From contig CAVSWT010000009.1 of NCBI GenBank assembly GCA_963731745.1, positions 1-64,000 of the forward strand: 64,000 nt of DNA. Reading direction: 5' to 3'. Below, in pieces: positions 54,114-62,826 of this stretch. A program made the translations under genes and the position numbers. Source of the DNA: CAVSWT01 sp963731745 (GTDB lineage Bacteria > Bacteroidota > Ignavibacteria > Ignavibacteriales > Ignavibacteriaceae). Every line of letters begins with the position of its first letter. The stretch's first letter is position 1. Below the pieces are notes generated by a model, which did no database searches, was not told the origin of the DNA, and was given only the letters and a program-made list of their open reading frames with translations.

Positions 54114-54938
54114 TTACAAGTTTTCGATGGTTTTTTTTACTAATTGTTCAAACTTCTCTTTAACTAAATTTGCAGTTTCCGTTACTTCTGAATGAGATAA
54201 CTTATTAGAAGATATACCTGCCGCAAGATTTGTTATACACGAAACCGAAACCGTTTCTAAACCAAGCCAGGCTGAATAAATTGCTTCATGAACTGTGGAC
54301 ATTCCTACTGCATCACCTCCATATTTGCCTATCATTTTTATTTCTGCAGGAGTTTCATAAGCAGGGCCTTTTGTATACCAATAAGTTCCCTCTTTTAAAT
54401 CAATTGACAATTCACCGGCGGCTTTTTTAATAATTTTAATAAGGACAGTGGACGGAAAATCAAGGAAACGATTTTTAGTTTCTATATCTGATAGTCCGAG
54501 TAAATTTGTTAATTCGTATTTTAAATTTATTCCGTTAAATGAAAGGGCGAGCATTAAATCTCCGGGTTTAAAATTTTTGTTTATTCCACCGGCGGCATTT
54601 GTTAAAATTATTTTCTTGCATCCAAGCTTATGGGAAATAAAAACTGGAAGTATACATTCGTAAAATTTATAGCCTTCATAAACATGAATTCTTCCTTGAA
54701 AGAGTAGAAGCTTTTTCCCCGAATATTCGGCAAAGTGAATTTTACCTTCATGCCCAATTACTGTGGATGCGGGATAATCTTTTATTGAAGATGTAGAAAT
54801 AGTTTTATGTGTGATTATAGAGTTGGCAAAATCACCCAACCCGCTTCCTAGAACCAACGCTATTTCAGGAATGAATGGTGATTCTTTTTTCAGAAAGTCG
54901 GTTATTGATTTGTATTTAAAATCTAAATCAAGTCTCAT
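54114..54938 (-). CDS. punA: Purine nucleoside phosphorylase (trimeric type)
   Basis: This 274-residue enzyme splits purine nucleosides with phosphate into free base and ribose-1-phosphate. It has the NP-II/trimeric PNP pattern: 'IALVLGSGLGDFANSI', 'VIGHEGKIHFAEYSGKKLLLFQGRIHVYEGY', 'LTNAAGGINKNFKPGDLMLA', 'GTYWYTKGPAYETPAEIKM' and 'AVGMSTVHEAIYSAWLGLETVSVSCITNLAAGIS'. It starts four bases after the stop of the nucleoside transporter gene, as the last gene of a salvage operon (cdd, tdk, transporter, PNP). Confidence 0.93.
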   Translation of the reverse strand: MRLDLDFKYKSITDFLKKESPFIPEIALVLGSGLGDFANSIITHKTISTSSIKDYPASTVIGHEGKIHFAEYSGKKLLLFQGRIHVYEGYKFYECILPVFISHKLGCKKIILTNAAGGINKNFKPGDLMLALSFNGINLKYELTNLLGLSDIETKNRFLDFPSTVLIKIIKKAAGELSIDLKEGTYWYTKGPAYETPAEIKMIGKYGGDAVGMSTVHEAIYSAWLGLETVSVSCITNLAAGISSNKLSHSEVTETANLVKEKFEQLVKKTIENL

Positions 54939-54942
54939 GACT

Positions 54943-56295
54943 TTAAAAAAGTATTCCTGCTAATGTAGCCGTTGTTAATGTTGCAAGTGAACCTCCTATA
55001 ACGGCCTTAATGCCAAGCTTTGCAATATCTGATCTTCTTTCTGGAGCCAGCGGCCCGATGCCTCCAATTTGAATGGCAATGGAACTTAAATTTGCAAAAC
55101 CGCATAAGGCATATGTAGCCATTAAAATTGATTTCTCAGAAACTAAGGTTTTGGCGGCAATCATTTTTCCCATTTCCAGGTATGCGACAAATTCATTTAA
55201 TACTACTTTAGTTCCAATAAGACTTCCGAAATTTAAAGCATCATGCCATGGCACTCCAATACCAACAGCTAAATACTGTAAAACCCAGCCTAATACTAAT
55301 TGAAAATTTAATGGGTTACCATAAGCTGCAATTAAATCTTTATTCCAACCCGCAATATCGCCCAACCATTGCAATCCATAATTAACAAGCGCTATCAAAG
55401 CTACAAAAGCAATCAACATTGCCGCGACATTTAACGCTAGAGTTAAACCGTCACTTGCACCTCCGGCTGCTGCCTCAATTACATTCGATGCATTTTTTTC
55501 AATTTTAACTTTCACGGTTCCTTTTGTTTCAGGTTCGGTGGTTTCAGGATATAAGATTTTTGAAATAGCTAATGCGGCGGGTGCAGCCATTACGCTTGCA
55601 CCTAATAAATGTGTGGCAAACATGTGCTGTGCTTCTTGAATAGATAATCCCAAACTTTGTGCGTACGAATCTCCAAGTATTTTTATGTAAGCCGCCATAA
55701 CTCCACCGGCTATTGTTGCCATACCGCCAATCATTACAGTTAAGAGTTCGCTTTGCGTCATTCCTTTTATATAAGGCTTAATCATCAAAGGGGCTTCCGT
55801 TTGCCCGACAAAAATATTGGCTGTTACAGAAAGTGATTCTGCACCGCTTGTTCCCATCACTTTTGCCATCACCCATGCCATCCCTTGAACGATTCTTTGC
55901 ATAACACCAAGATAATATAATATTCCCATTAAGCTGGCAAAAAATATTATTGTTGGAAGAACTTGAAAAGCGAAAAACATTCCAAGGCTGCCATCAGTTC
56001 CCGGACTTAAGGAAAGAGCACCAAATACAAAATTAGCTCCTTCATTTGTAAAATTTAAAACAAGAACGAATCCGCCGCTAACCCAGCTAAAAAAATCTTT
56101 AGGCCATCCAAAAGGAGCAAAGAAACCGCGAAGATATTCACCTTTAATAATTAATACTGCGAATATTATTTGAAGTAAAAATCCTCCTCCAACTAGCCGC
56201 CAATTAATATTTTTTTTGTTGTTTGATAAAAGAAAGGCAATTCCCAAAATTAAAAATATTCCAAGTATTCCCCTTAACAATGCTATAAAATCCAT
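54943..56295 (-). CDS. CNT-family (NupC-like) nucleoside transporter
   Basis: This 450-residue inner-membrane protein matches concentrative nucleoside transporters, with about nine to ten helices and the typical segments 'FFAFQVLPTIIFFASLMGILYYLGVMQ', 'ANIFVGQTEAPLMIKPYI', 'TVMIGGMATIAGGVMAAYI' and 'ALCGFANLSSIAIQIGGIGPLAPERRSDIAKLG'. It should import nucleosides with protons or sodium. Its start lies ten bases after the tdk stop, and the PNP gene follows four bases after its own stop, so nucleoside uptake and breakdown are coexpressed. Confidence 0.95.
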   Translation of the reverse strand: MDFIALLRGILGIFLILGIAFLLSNNKKNINWRLVGGGFLLQIIFAVLIIKGEYLRGFFAPFGWPKDFFSWVSGGFVLVLNFTNEGANFVFGALSLSPGTDGSLGMFFAFQVLPTIIFFASLMGILYYLGVMQRIVQGMAWVMAKVMGTSGAESLSVTANIFVGQTEAPLMIKPYIKGMTQSELLTVMIGGMATIAGGVMAAYIKILGDSYAQSLGLSIQEAQHMFATHLLGASVMAAPAALAISKILYPETTEPETKGTVKVKIEKNASNVIEAAAGGASDGLTLALNVAAMLIAFVALIALVNYGLQWLGDIAGWNKDLIAAYGNPLNFQLVLGWVLQYLAVGIGVPWHDALNFGSLIGTKVVLNEFVAYLEMGKMIAAKTLVSEKSILMATYALCGFANLSSIAIQIGGIGPLAPERRSDIAKLGIKAVIGGSLATLTTATLAGILF

Positions 56296-56305
56296 GATTT
56301 ATCCT

Positions 56306-56881
56306 TCAGTTTTCATCAGGTAAGTAATGACATTTTCGGCAGCGGGCTTCGTAAATGTCTGAAGCTCCTACAATCACTCTTTCGGAAGAATGAGTTTTAC
56401 GTTGTGTTCTATCAGCCGGGTTACCGCATTCAACGCATATTGCCAATGATTTGGTTATATATTCCGCAACCGCCAATAATTGAGGTATAGGCTCGAAAGG
56501 CACACCTTTATAATCCTGATCAAGGCCGGCAACGATAACTCTTTTGCCTTCGTTAGCGAGTTTGTTACAAATTGTTACAAGTTCCTTAGAAAAAAATTGT
56601 GCTTCATCAATTCCAATAACTTGCGCATCTTTTGATTGAGAATAAATTTCAATTGCTTCATCAATCATCATCGAAGGAAGCTGCTGCTCATTGTGCGATA
56701 CAATGGCAGTTTCTGAAAATCGGTTGTCAATTTTAGGTTTAAAAATTTTAACGGTCTGCTTTGCAATTTGAGCACGCTTTAAACGCCGGATTAACTCTTC
56801 AGTTTTTCCGCTAAACATACAGCCGGTTATTACTTCGATCCATCCGGTTTCTTTTGGAATTGAATGCAAGGTTGGTTCCAT
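56306..56881 (-). CDS. tdk: Thymidine kinase
   Basis: This 191-residue enzyme phosphorylates thymidine. The P-loop GCMFSGKT is at residues 20-27, with the TK1-type catalytic segment 'GIDEAQFFSKELV' and a C-terminal zinc-binding motif (CVECGNPADRTQRK...CRKCH). It lies between cdd and the nucleoside transporter in the salvage operon. The length is normal for the TK1 family. Confidence 0.96.
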   Translation of the reverse strand: MEPTLHSIPKETGWIEVITGCMFSGKTEELIRRLKRAQIAKQTVKIFKPKIDNRFSETAIVSHNEQQLPSMMIDEAIEIYSQSKDAQVIGIDEAQFFSKELVTICNKLANEGKRVIVAGLDQDYKGVPFEPIPQLLAVAEYITKSLAICVECGNPADRTQRKTHSSERVIVGASDIYEARCRKCHYLPDEN

Positions 56882-56911
56882 AGTTTGAAATTACTTATAA
56901 AAATATTGTTG

Positions 56912-57304
56912 TTACTTTAAATTGTCATCGCCAAATGCGAACGGCAGCAGCTCAGAAATTTTTAAAACTTTTAATTCTTCATTTTTATTAATCATTATAA
57001 TATCTATATCTCCGCATAAATCACTAATGACTTGCCTGCACGCTCCGCATGGAGGACAATAATTTTCATCATCGCTGGCAATTGCTATTGATCTAAATTT
57101 TCTTTCTCCTTCAGATACTGCTTTAAATAATGCAGTTCGTTCAGCACATATTGTTAGGCTGTATGAGCTTGTTTCAATATTTCCGCCTAAATATACTTTG
57201 CCATTTTCTGTTAGAAGTGCCGCCCCGACATGAAAATTTGAATATGTAGGAAGTGCTTTTGATTTTGCCTCAACAGCTTTTAGTGCAAGTGTTTTATTGT
57301 CCAT
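56912..57304 (-). CDS. cdd: Cytidine deaminase
   Basis: This 130-residue enzyme deaminates cytidine or deoxycytidine to the uridine form. The zinc ligands are Cys53 of 'CAERTALFKAV' (with catalytic Glu55), and Cys86 and Cys89 of 'CPPCGACRQVI'. The short length marks the tetrameric class. It is the first gene of the leftward salvage operon, 30 bases before tdk. Confidence 0.95.
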   Translation of the reverse strand: MDNKTLALKAVEAKSKALPTYSNFHVGAALLTENGKVYLGGNIETSSYSLTICAERTALFKAVSEGERKFRSIAIASDDENYCPPCGACRQVISDLCGDIDIIMINKNEELKVLKISELLPFAFGDDNLK

Positions 57305-57378
57305 TCATCTCAATTTTTTAATGACATAAAAATATATGAATTGATTCTTAAATCAAATATAAAATAATGATTCTTAAT

Positions 57379-58296
57379 TTAAACTTTTTTCGTCAAGATT
57401 AAATAAAATGTTGGCGTGATGTATTTATTTAAAAAGTCAAAGTTATCATTGCACAATTTAACTATCAGCTTATCTAATTTAGTAAATAAAACTAATTTCA
57501 ATAAGCGAAGATGAAAGCTGCTCCAAATAATTCCTTTATGCCCAGCCAATAAATTATGCGTAACCAACTTTGTATTTAGTTTTAACTTGAAATTAATTCC
57601 AAAGTGGTTTTGAATATTTTGTAATGAAAAGAGCTGCGCGATATCATTTCTATTTAATTCTTGGTTCCTAAAATATTTTAAAAAATATTTTTTAATATTC
57701 TTTCGGCTTAACAATGAAACTATTGGAAGTCCCCAATGAGGATCGGCAATAATATTAATAAATGAGAACTTATTAGGTGTACTTATAAAAATTATTCCAT
57801 CTTCTTTTAAAATATCAAATAAGATTTTAGGTAATTCATTAATTGTAGGAAGATGTTCGATTACATCCTGCAATATCATTATATCAAAAGTATTTTTTTT
57901 GAAAGGTAAACTTAAAGCGTCTCCATTTACTAAAGAATAATCAGTTTTAATTTCTTTTTGTTTTGCAAGACGAAAACGATCAAGGTCATAACTAACTACA
58001 AAATTTTTATCGGAAAATATTTTAGATGTCCCGCCTAGTCCCGAACCCAAATCAAGTACTTTCAAATTCTCACAGCTTGAATATCTTTCAATGATTCTTA
58101 AAACAAGCTCTCCGCGCTGTTCTGCTAATTCCCTTCCCCTTTTCCATCTAGAAAAATTCGGATGAGATTTATCTAACCATATCTTTGATTCTAACGAATT
58201 TTGAGATTCGTTTCGCATCTGATCTTGTTCAAGTATATCTAACTTCAAAAAAGATTTTGACCTTTGATTTTTGACATCTGACTTAATTACTTCCAT
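57379..58296 (-). CDS. Class I SAM-dependent methyltransferase
   Basis: This 305-residue protein has a SAM-binding Rossmann motif I 'LKVLDLGSGLGGTSKIF' (about residues 79-95), motif II region 'VSYDLDRFRLAKQKE', and 'FDIMILQDVIEHLP', typical of methyltransferases of the Methyltransf_11/23 type. Its start overlaps the upstream glycosyltransferase gene by ten bases, so the two are coupled and probably act together on a glycolipid or surface polysaccharide. The exact acceptor is unknown. Confidence 0.9.
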   Translation of the reverse strand: MEVIKSDVKNQRSKSFLKLDILEQDQMRNESQNSLESKIWLDKSHPNFSRWKRGRELAEQRGELVLRIIERYSSCENLKVLDLGSGLGGTSKIFSDKNFVVSYDLDRFRLAKQKEIKTDYSLVNGDALSLPFKKNTFDIMILQDVIEHLPTINELPKILFDILKEDGIIFISTPNKFSFINIIADPHWGLPIVSLLSRKNIKKYFLKYFRNQELNRNDIAQLFSLQNIQNHFGINFKLKLNTKLVTHNLLAGHKGIIWSSFHLRLLKLVLFTKLDKLIVKLCNDNFDFLNKYITPTFYLILTKKV

Positions 58297-59309
58297 TTAT
58301 CTTTTCGAAAGAGAGCACTAATGAAGTTTATTACAATCATTATTTCATAAATAATCTGCATGGCAAAAATTTGACTGCTTTTAAATTTGTATCCAAACTT
58401 TTTTTGATATAATAAAATTATAATTTCATCGCTTAAAATTTTGATGAGAAAAGGAATTATAAAAAGTATATTTACAAATATCAAAATGGGTGAAACTAAC
58501 ATTATTAAATTTAGTAAATGCCAAAAACCTAAAATTAGTTTTTGAGTTAGGAGATAATGCATTGAGGTTTTTGTATGCCTGACTTTTTGAGAAAAGTAAT
58601 CCTTAAAAGTTTCTTTGGTTGATGAAAAAACAAAAGCTTTTTCATCTGTAACTAATCCAATTTTCATTTTATTTATAACCGCTTCTCTTAAGAGTAAATC
58701 ATCATCGCCGCTTAATGTTTCATAAGTATTTTCATAACCTTTAACTTTTTCAAATGCATTTTTGCTAAATCCAAAACTTCTTGCAGCTGCTGAGTATGGA
58801 AATCCTAAATTTGCTAATGCAAATGTCAGAATAGAAGATTTTAAATTCTCGAAAACAGCCAATCTGTTAACAAAAGATTTAGTTGGATAAAATGGCGCAA
58901 TCCCAAATACAAAATCGAATCCATCGGAAAATTTTTCAGAGAAAGATTTTACCCATTCAGTTTCCGGTTTGCAATCAGCATCCGTAATCATAATGAATGG
59001 AAATCTTGCTTTAGAAATTCCAAAAGAAAGTGCCCCCTTTTTTGCGAGAGATTTGTCGTTTTCATTTTGATAGAGTTTAAAATTATCGATTCCATTTATT
59101 GCATTTTTTATAATTTGAAAGGTATTATCAGATGAGTGATCATCAACTAAAATTACTTCAAAATTATTTCGAGTATAATCTATTTTACATAGTGAGGAAA
59201 TTAATTCTTCAATTTTATTCATTTCATTCCGTGCTGCAACAATAATTGAAATTTGAATTTGAGTTTTCAGGAAGGATTTACTCATTGAATCATTTTTTAC
59301 AGGAAACAA
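58287..59309 (-). CDS. GT2-family glycosyltransferase with C-terminal membrane helices
   Basis: This 340-residue protein has the GT2 pattern: 'QISIIVAARNEMNKIEELISSL', 'ILVDDHSSDNTFQII', the DxD-type 'ITDADCKPETEWV', and 'LSGDDDLLLREAVI' as acceptor motif, followed by 'QKVRHTKTSMHYL' (close to the Q/RxxRW signature) and two to three C-terminal helices. It probably adds a sugar at the inner membrane face. The start is uncertain: the TTG used here sits only one base after GGAG, and an in-frame ATG 24 bases later is possible. It overlaps the methyltransferase gene downstream by ten bases. Confidence 0.9.
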   Translation of the reverse strand: MFPVKNDSMSKSFLKTQIQISIIVAARNEMNKIEELISSLCKIDYTRNNFEVILVDDHSSDNTFQIIKNAINGIDNFKLYQNENDKSLAKKGALSFGISKARFPFIMITDADCKPETEWVKSFSEKFSDGFDFVFGIAPFYPTKSFVNRLAVFENLKSSILTFALANLGFPYSAAARSFGFSKNAFEKVKGYENTYETLSGDDDLLLREAVINKMKIGLVTDEKAFVFSSTKETFKDYFSQKVRHTKTSMHYLLTQKLILGFWHLLNLIMLVSPILIFVNILFIIPFLIKILSDEIIILLYQKKFGYKFKSSQIFAMQIIYEIMIVINFISALFRKDKWK

Positions 59310-59566
59310 TCTCCTTAAACTGAAAAGTATTAGTATTAACTGATATTATCCACAGAAAAATTAAAATCAAAATTACCACAATAAACGTCATAATTACCTA
59401 AAATTAAATAATATCAATTAAAATAAAATAGAAAATTATACCATCAAAAAGGCTCGATTATTGAAGAACTTTCAAACTCTGATAATTCTTGTAAAAACCA
59501 ATTTATACATAATTACCAATACAGTTTAAAAGACTTATTTTTTTTATTAGCTATAGGGAGGAAATC

Positions 59567-61738
59567 TTGAAAAAGATTTATACATTCGTTGTCTTATCAA
59601 TCATGTTATTATTGTTAAGCAGTTCAGGATATTCGCAATATTTATTAGATGAAAATTTCAATGAAATGACTGATGGACAAGATTTGCCGCCAGCAGGTTG
59701 GGTTTTTGGACAAGGCGAATTTCCTACGTTAGATGATTTTGAATATCAATCCGGGTGGAAAGGTAAGAATTTTGGGAATGTTACAGAAGGTCCCAATCAA
59801 ATTTCGATAGCGGTTAATATTTATGGAGGCGGTAGAATTTGCTGGGCTATTACACCTGAAATGGATTTGAGCACGGCATCTGTCAAGAAATTATCTTTTG
59901 ATGCTGCTTTAACAAACTTCAATAGCAATGCGCAAGGCAGCTTAGATACCGACGACGATTCTGTTTTTGTAGCATATTCACTTGATGGCGGATTTACCTG
60001 GAGTTACTCACAAATATTAAAGGTTTATACTGGTGGAGATTTTATTTCTGCTTCCGGCCAAAATGAAGAAGTTGACCTAACTTCGATTGGTTCTGAAAAG
60101 AATGTTTCTTTCGCATTTTATGCAGTTTCAAAACAATCGAACGGAAGTGATATCGATTTTTTTATTGATAATGTTAAGGTTGGAAGTACTTCCGATTATG
60201 ATATGGAAACAACCTCAATTCTTTCCCCAAGCGGTGTTATCAATTCCGCCAATGTTTCTGTAAAAGCCGTTTTCACAAATCAAGGTTTAAATGCAATGTC
60301 CGGGAAATATTATGCGAGGATTTTAGATCCTAATTCAACACAAGTATTTTATGATAGTGTTTCCTTCAGCAATACGGCAGCCGGTAAAGTCGATACTATA
60401 GATTTTGGAGTAGCATCATTTTCACTAAATGGAACATATGCAATAACTGCCAAAGCTGCAGCTGTTGGTGATTTATATTCTGTAAATGACAGTATATCTG
60501 CAAACTTTAATGTTACTTTAACCGCCAACAGCTTAGTAGTTGTTTATGACAATTCGAGTGAACAAGAAGTTGAAAATAAGAATGCTGTTTTTAATGCTTT
60601 AAATTCTTTAAGTATTCCCTTCGATTCTTTAGATAGAAATTCTGCCACTCCTAATCTTATTCCATGGACGACTGTAATATGGTGTGAAGAAGGAGATATT
60701 CCTTCAGCCGAAAGGACTGCTATTATTGATTTCCTGACTTCAGGAACGACTATAGACCAAAAATCTTTTTTGATAGCCGGCGATGATATTGGATTTAATC
60801 ATGGAAGAACAGGCCAGCCTTATTACGATACTACATTTTATTCTTATTACCTACACGCTAAATTTTTTGATGATGATGTAAGCACCTTATTCAGTAACTA
60901 TGGTTTGGTTGGACAAGATGTAAATAATGGCTTACGCGATTCAATTAATTCTGAATATCCGGATGCAATTGGAACTAAATTTGGAGCTGTTCCAGCTTAT
61001 ATGTTTGCTCAAGTAAGAGCTCAATCAGACACTGTTGGAGGAGTAGCATTTGATGGTTCCACATATAATTTAATTTATTATCCATTTGAGTTTAGAGAAG
61101 TAATTTCGAATGTTAATCCATATTGTAAACAATTAATTTCAGGTTCGTTAGACTGGCTTGCCAATGCAGCAACTCAGCTACCTGTTGAACTTGAATCATT
61201 TGCAGCTAATGTAACAGATAATAATGTTTCACTTAATTGGACTACCGCAACAGAAATAAATAATAGCGGCTTTGTAATCGAACGTAAAGATAGGAATGGT
61301 TCTTTCAAAGAAGTCGCATTTGTTAAAGGCCATGGAACTACAACTTCAAAATCGCTTTATACTTATCAAGATAAGAGTCTCAATCCGGGAACTTATTCAT
61401 ATAGATTGAAGCAATTAGATTTCAATGGTTCTTTTGAATTATCTTCTGAAGCAATTGCTGAAATATCTTTGCCGAATAAATTTGCTTTAGAACAAAATTA
61501 TCCGAATCCATTTAATCCAAGTACAACTATTAAATTCTCAATCCCAACAGATGAATTTGTAAGTTTATCAATTTATAATATAGTTGGTGAAAAAGTTGCT
61601 TCATTATTGAATGGTAAAATTACTTCGGGCACACATGAAATTAATTTTAACGCCATCAATTTGGCAAGCGGAACTTATATTTATACGCTGCAAGCAGGCA
61701 GCTTTACCTCAACAAGAAAAATGATGGTGATTAAATAA
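59567..61738 (+). CDS. Multidomain secreted protein with T9SS sorting domain
   Basis: This 723-residue protein has a signal peptide (ending near 'GYSQ') and then, in order, a choice-of-anchor-J-like beta domain (about 25-210, 'LLDENFNEMTDGQDLPPAGWVFGQ'), a CARDB-like domain (about 210-312), an alpha/beta domain with a Rossmann-like start (about 315-535, 'SLVVVYDNSSEQEVENKNAVFNALNSL'), an FN3-like domain (about 545-640, 'PVELESFAANVTDNNVSLNWTTATEINNSGFVIERK') and a T9SS tail (NYPNPFNPSTTIKFS). No catalytic motif is certain. The start is TTG, supported by AGGGAGGA six bases upstream. Two terminators follow. Confidence 0.88.
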   Translation: MKKIYTFVVLSIMLLLLSSSGYSQYLLDENFNEMTDGQDLPPAGWVFGQGEFPTLDDFEYQSGWKGKNFGNVTEGPNQISIAVNIYGGGRICWAITPEMDLSTASVKKLSFDAALTNFNSNAQGSLDTDDDSVFVAYSLDGGFTWSYSQILKVYTGGDFISASGQNEEVDLTSIGSEKNVSFAFYAVSKQSNGSDIDFFIDNVKVGSTSDYDMETTSILSPSGVINSANVSVKAVFTNQGLNAMSGKYYARILDPNSTQVFYDSVSFSNTAAGKVDTIDFGVASFSLNGTYAITAKAAAVGDLYSVNDSISANFNVTLTANSLVVVYDNSSEQEVENKNAVFNALNSLSIPFDSLDRNSATPNLIPWTTVIWCEEGDIPSAERTAIIDFLTSGTTIDQKSFLIAGDDIGFNHGRTGQPYYDTTFYSYYLHAKFFDDDVSTLFSNYGLVGQDVNNGLRDSINSEYPDAIGTKFGAVPAYMFAQVRAQSDTVGGVAFDGSTYNLIYYPFEFREVISNVNPYCKQLISGSLDWLANAATQLPVELESFAANVTDNNVSLNWTTATEINNSGFVIERKDRNGSFKEVAFVKGHGTTTSKSLYTYQDKSLNPGTYSYRLKQLDFNGSFELSSEAIAEISLPNKFALEQNYPNPFNPSTTIKFSIPTDEFVSLSIYNIVGEKVASLLNGKITSGTHEINFNAINLASGTYIYTLQAGSFTSTRKMMVIK

Positions 61739-61774
61739 TTATTTCATTTGATTAAAATTCAGAGATGAATTGAC

Positions 61775-61794
61775 GGAGAGTATAAATACTCTCC
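61775..61794 (+). terminator. First terminator hairpin after the multidomain secreted protein gene
   Basis: GGAGAGTA / TACTCTCC with a TAAA loop, followed by a C/T-rich stretch with TTTTT at 61800, lies 36 bases after the stop. Confidence 0.75.
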
Positions 61795-61810
61795 CCCTCT
61801 TTTTCTTAAG

Positions 61811-61837
61811 GCCGCTTTAATTAGCGGCTTTTTTTTT
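61811..61837 (+). terminator. Second tandem terminator hairpin
   Basis: GCCGCT / AGCGGC with a TTAATT loop and nine T directly after. It is a strong rho-independent terminator just downstream of the first hairpin. Confidence 0.9.
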
Positions 61838-61879
61838 AATGTTACAATAGAAGTTTTTATATAATTTATTATTTATAAA

Positions 61880-61910
61880 CAAACCCAATTCTTTTGAGGA
61901 ATTGGGTTTG
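61880..61910 (-). terminator. Hairpin downstream of the GH16 lipoprotein gene
   Basis: A 12-base stem CAAACCCAATTC / GAATTGGGTTTG with a seven-base loop lies 40 bases after the GH16 stop on the minus strand. The following minus-strand sequence is T-rich only in part, so it is a likely but imperfect terminator. Confidence 0.65.
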
Positions 61911-61950
61911 TTGCTAAAGGACTGTTTTATTGTTACTCTATGCTAGAGTT

Positions 61951-62781
61951 TTAATCTTTCTGTTTATAAACGCGTACATAATCAACTAACATTTGCTGTG
62001 GGAATATACTATTATCAACTCCTTGAGCTCCTCCCCAATCACCGCCAATAGCAATGTTCAAAATCAGATGAAAATTTTTATTGAATGGCCAAACTTCCCA
62101 GCCTGTATGCTCATTATTAAAAGTAAAATATTTTAAGGAATCAATGAAGATGCTTAAAGAATCAGCGTACCATTCCAAGGCATAAATATGAAATTCATCC
62201 TGAACATCTGGTATTTTAATCGTTTTAGTTTTTTGTGTATTGATTCTCCAATAATATTTATTCGTATGAATGGAACCATGAATAACTCCTGGATCATACC
62301 CCACATGTTCCATAATATCAATTTCACCGTTATCCGGCCAGCCGCCATTTCCGTAAGTCCAATTAGAAGGCAGCATCCAGATAGCGGGCCATGTACCTTT
62401 GCCCCGCGGAAGTTTAGCGCGAACTTCAATTCTCCCGTATGTCCAGTTACCTGCAAGTTGACTGATTAATCTTGCTGATGTATAATAGTTACTGCCCACC
62501 ACTTCCTTTCTTGCTTCGATAACTAAATTTCCTTTTTCAACCCTCGCATTGCTATCTCTTTTAAGAGTATAATATTGCAGCTCATTGTTACCCCAGCCGC
62601 TTCCGCCTACATCGTATCCCCATTTAGTTGAATCAGGTAATCCGGAATAATCAAATTCATCAGACCAAATTAAATTCCAGTTGCTTGTATCTTCCTTGTT
62701 TGACGGCTCTGTAGAATTATTTTTGCATCCTAAAACTATTATAAGAGTTCCAATAAAAAATATGAAAGTATATTTAATCAT
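61951..62781 (-). CDS. GH16 beta-glucanase (laminarinase-type) lipoprotein
   Basis: This 276-residue enzyme has a lipobox (VLGC, Cys19) and a GH16 domain in standard order: 'WNLIWSDEFDYSGLPDSTKWGYDVGG' near the N-terminus and the catalytic NGEIDIMEHVG with Glu153, Asp155 and Glu158. 'WPAIWMLP' and 'FHIYALEWYADSLSIFID' are also typical. The spacing of the ExDxxE motif (with Met) matches laminarinases rather than lichenases. It probably cleaves beta-1,3- or mixed-linked glucans at the cell surface. It is 45 bases downstream of the edge-cut malectin/T9SS protein gene and probably cotranscribed. Confidence 0.95.
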   Translation of the reverse strand: MIKYTFIFFIGTLIIVLGCKNNSTEPSNKEDTSNWNLIWSDEFDYSGLPDSTKWGYDVGGSGWGNNELQYYTLKRDSNARVEKGNLVIEARKEVVGSNYYTSARLISQLAGNWTYGRIEVRAKLPRGKGTWPAIWMLPSNWTYGNGGWPDNGEIDIMEHVGYDPGVIHGSIHTNKYYWRINTQKTKTIKIPDVQDEFHIYALEWYADSLSIFIDSLKYFTFNNEHTGWEVWPFNKNFHLILNIAIGGDWGGAQGVDNSIFPQQMLVDYVRVYKQKD

Positions 62782-62826
62782 TTTTAGTTCATCTATTTAT
62801 TAAAAAAAAGTTGCTTGTTTTTTTTA

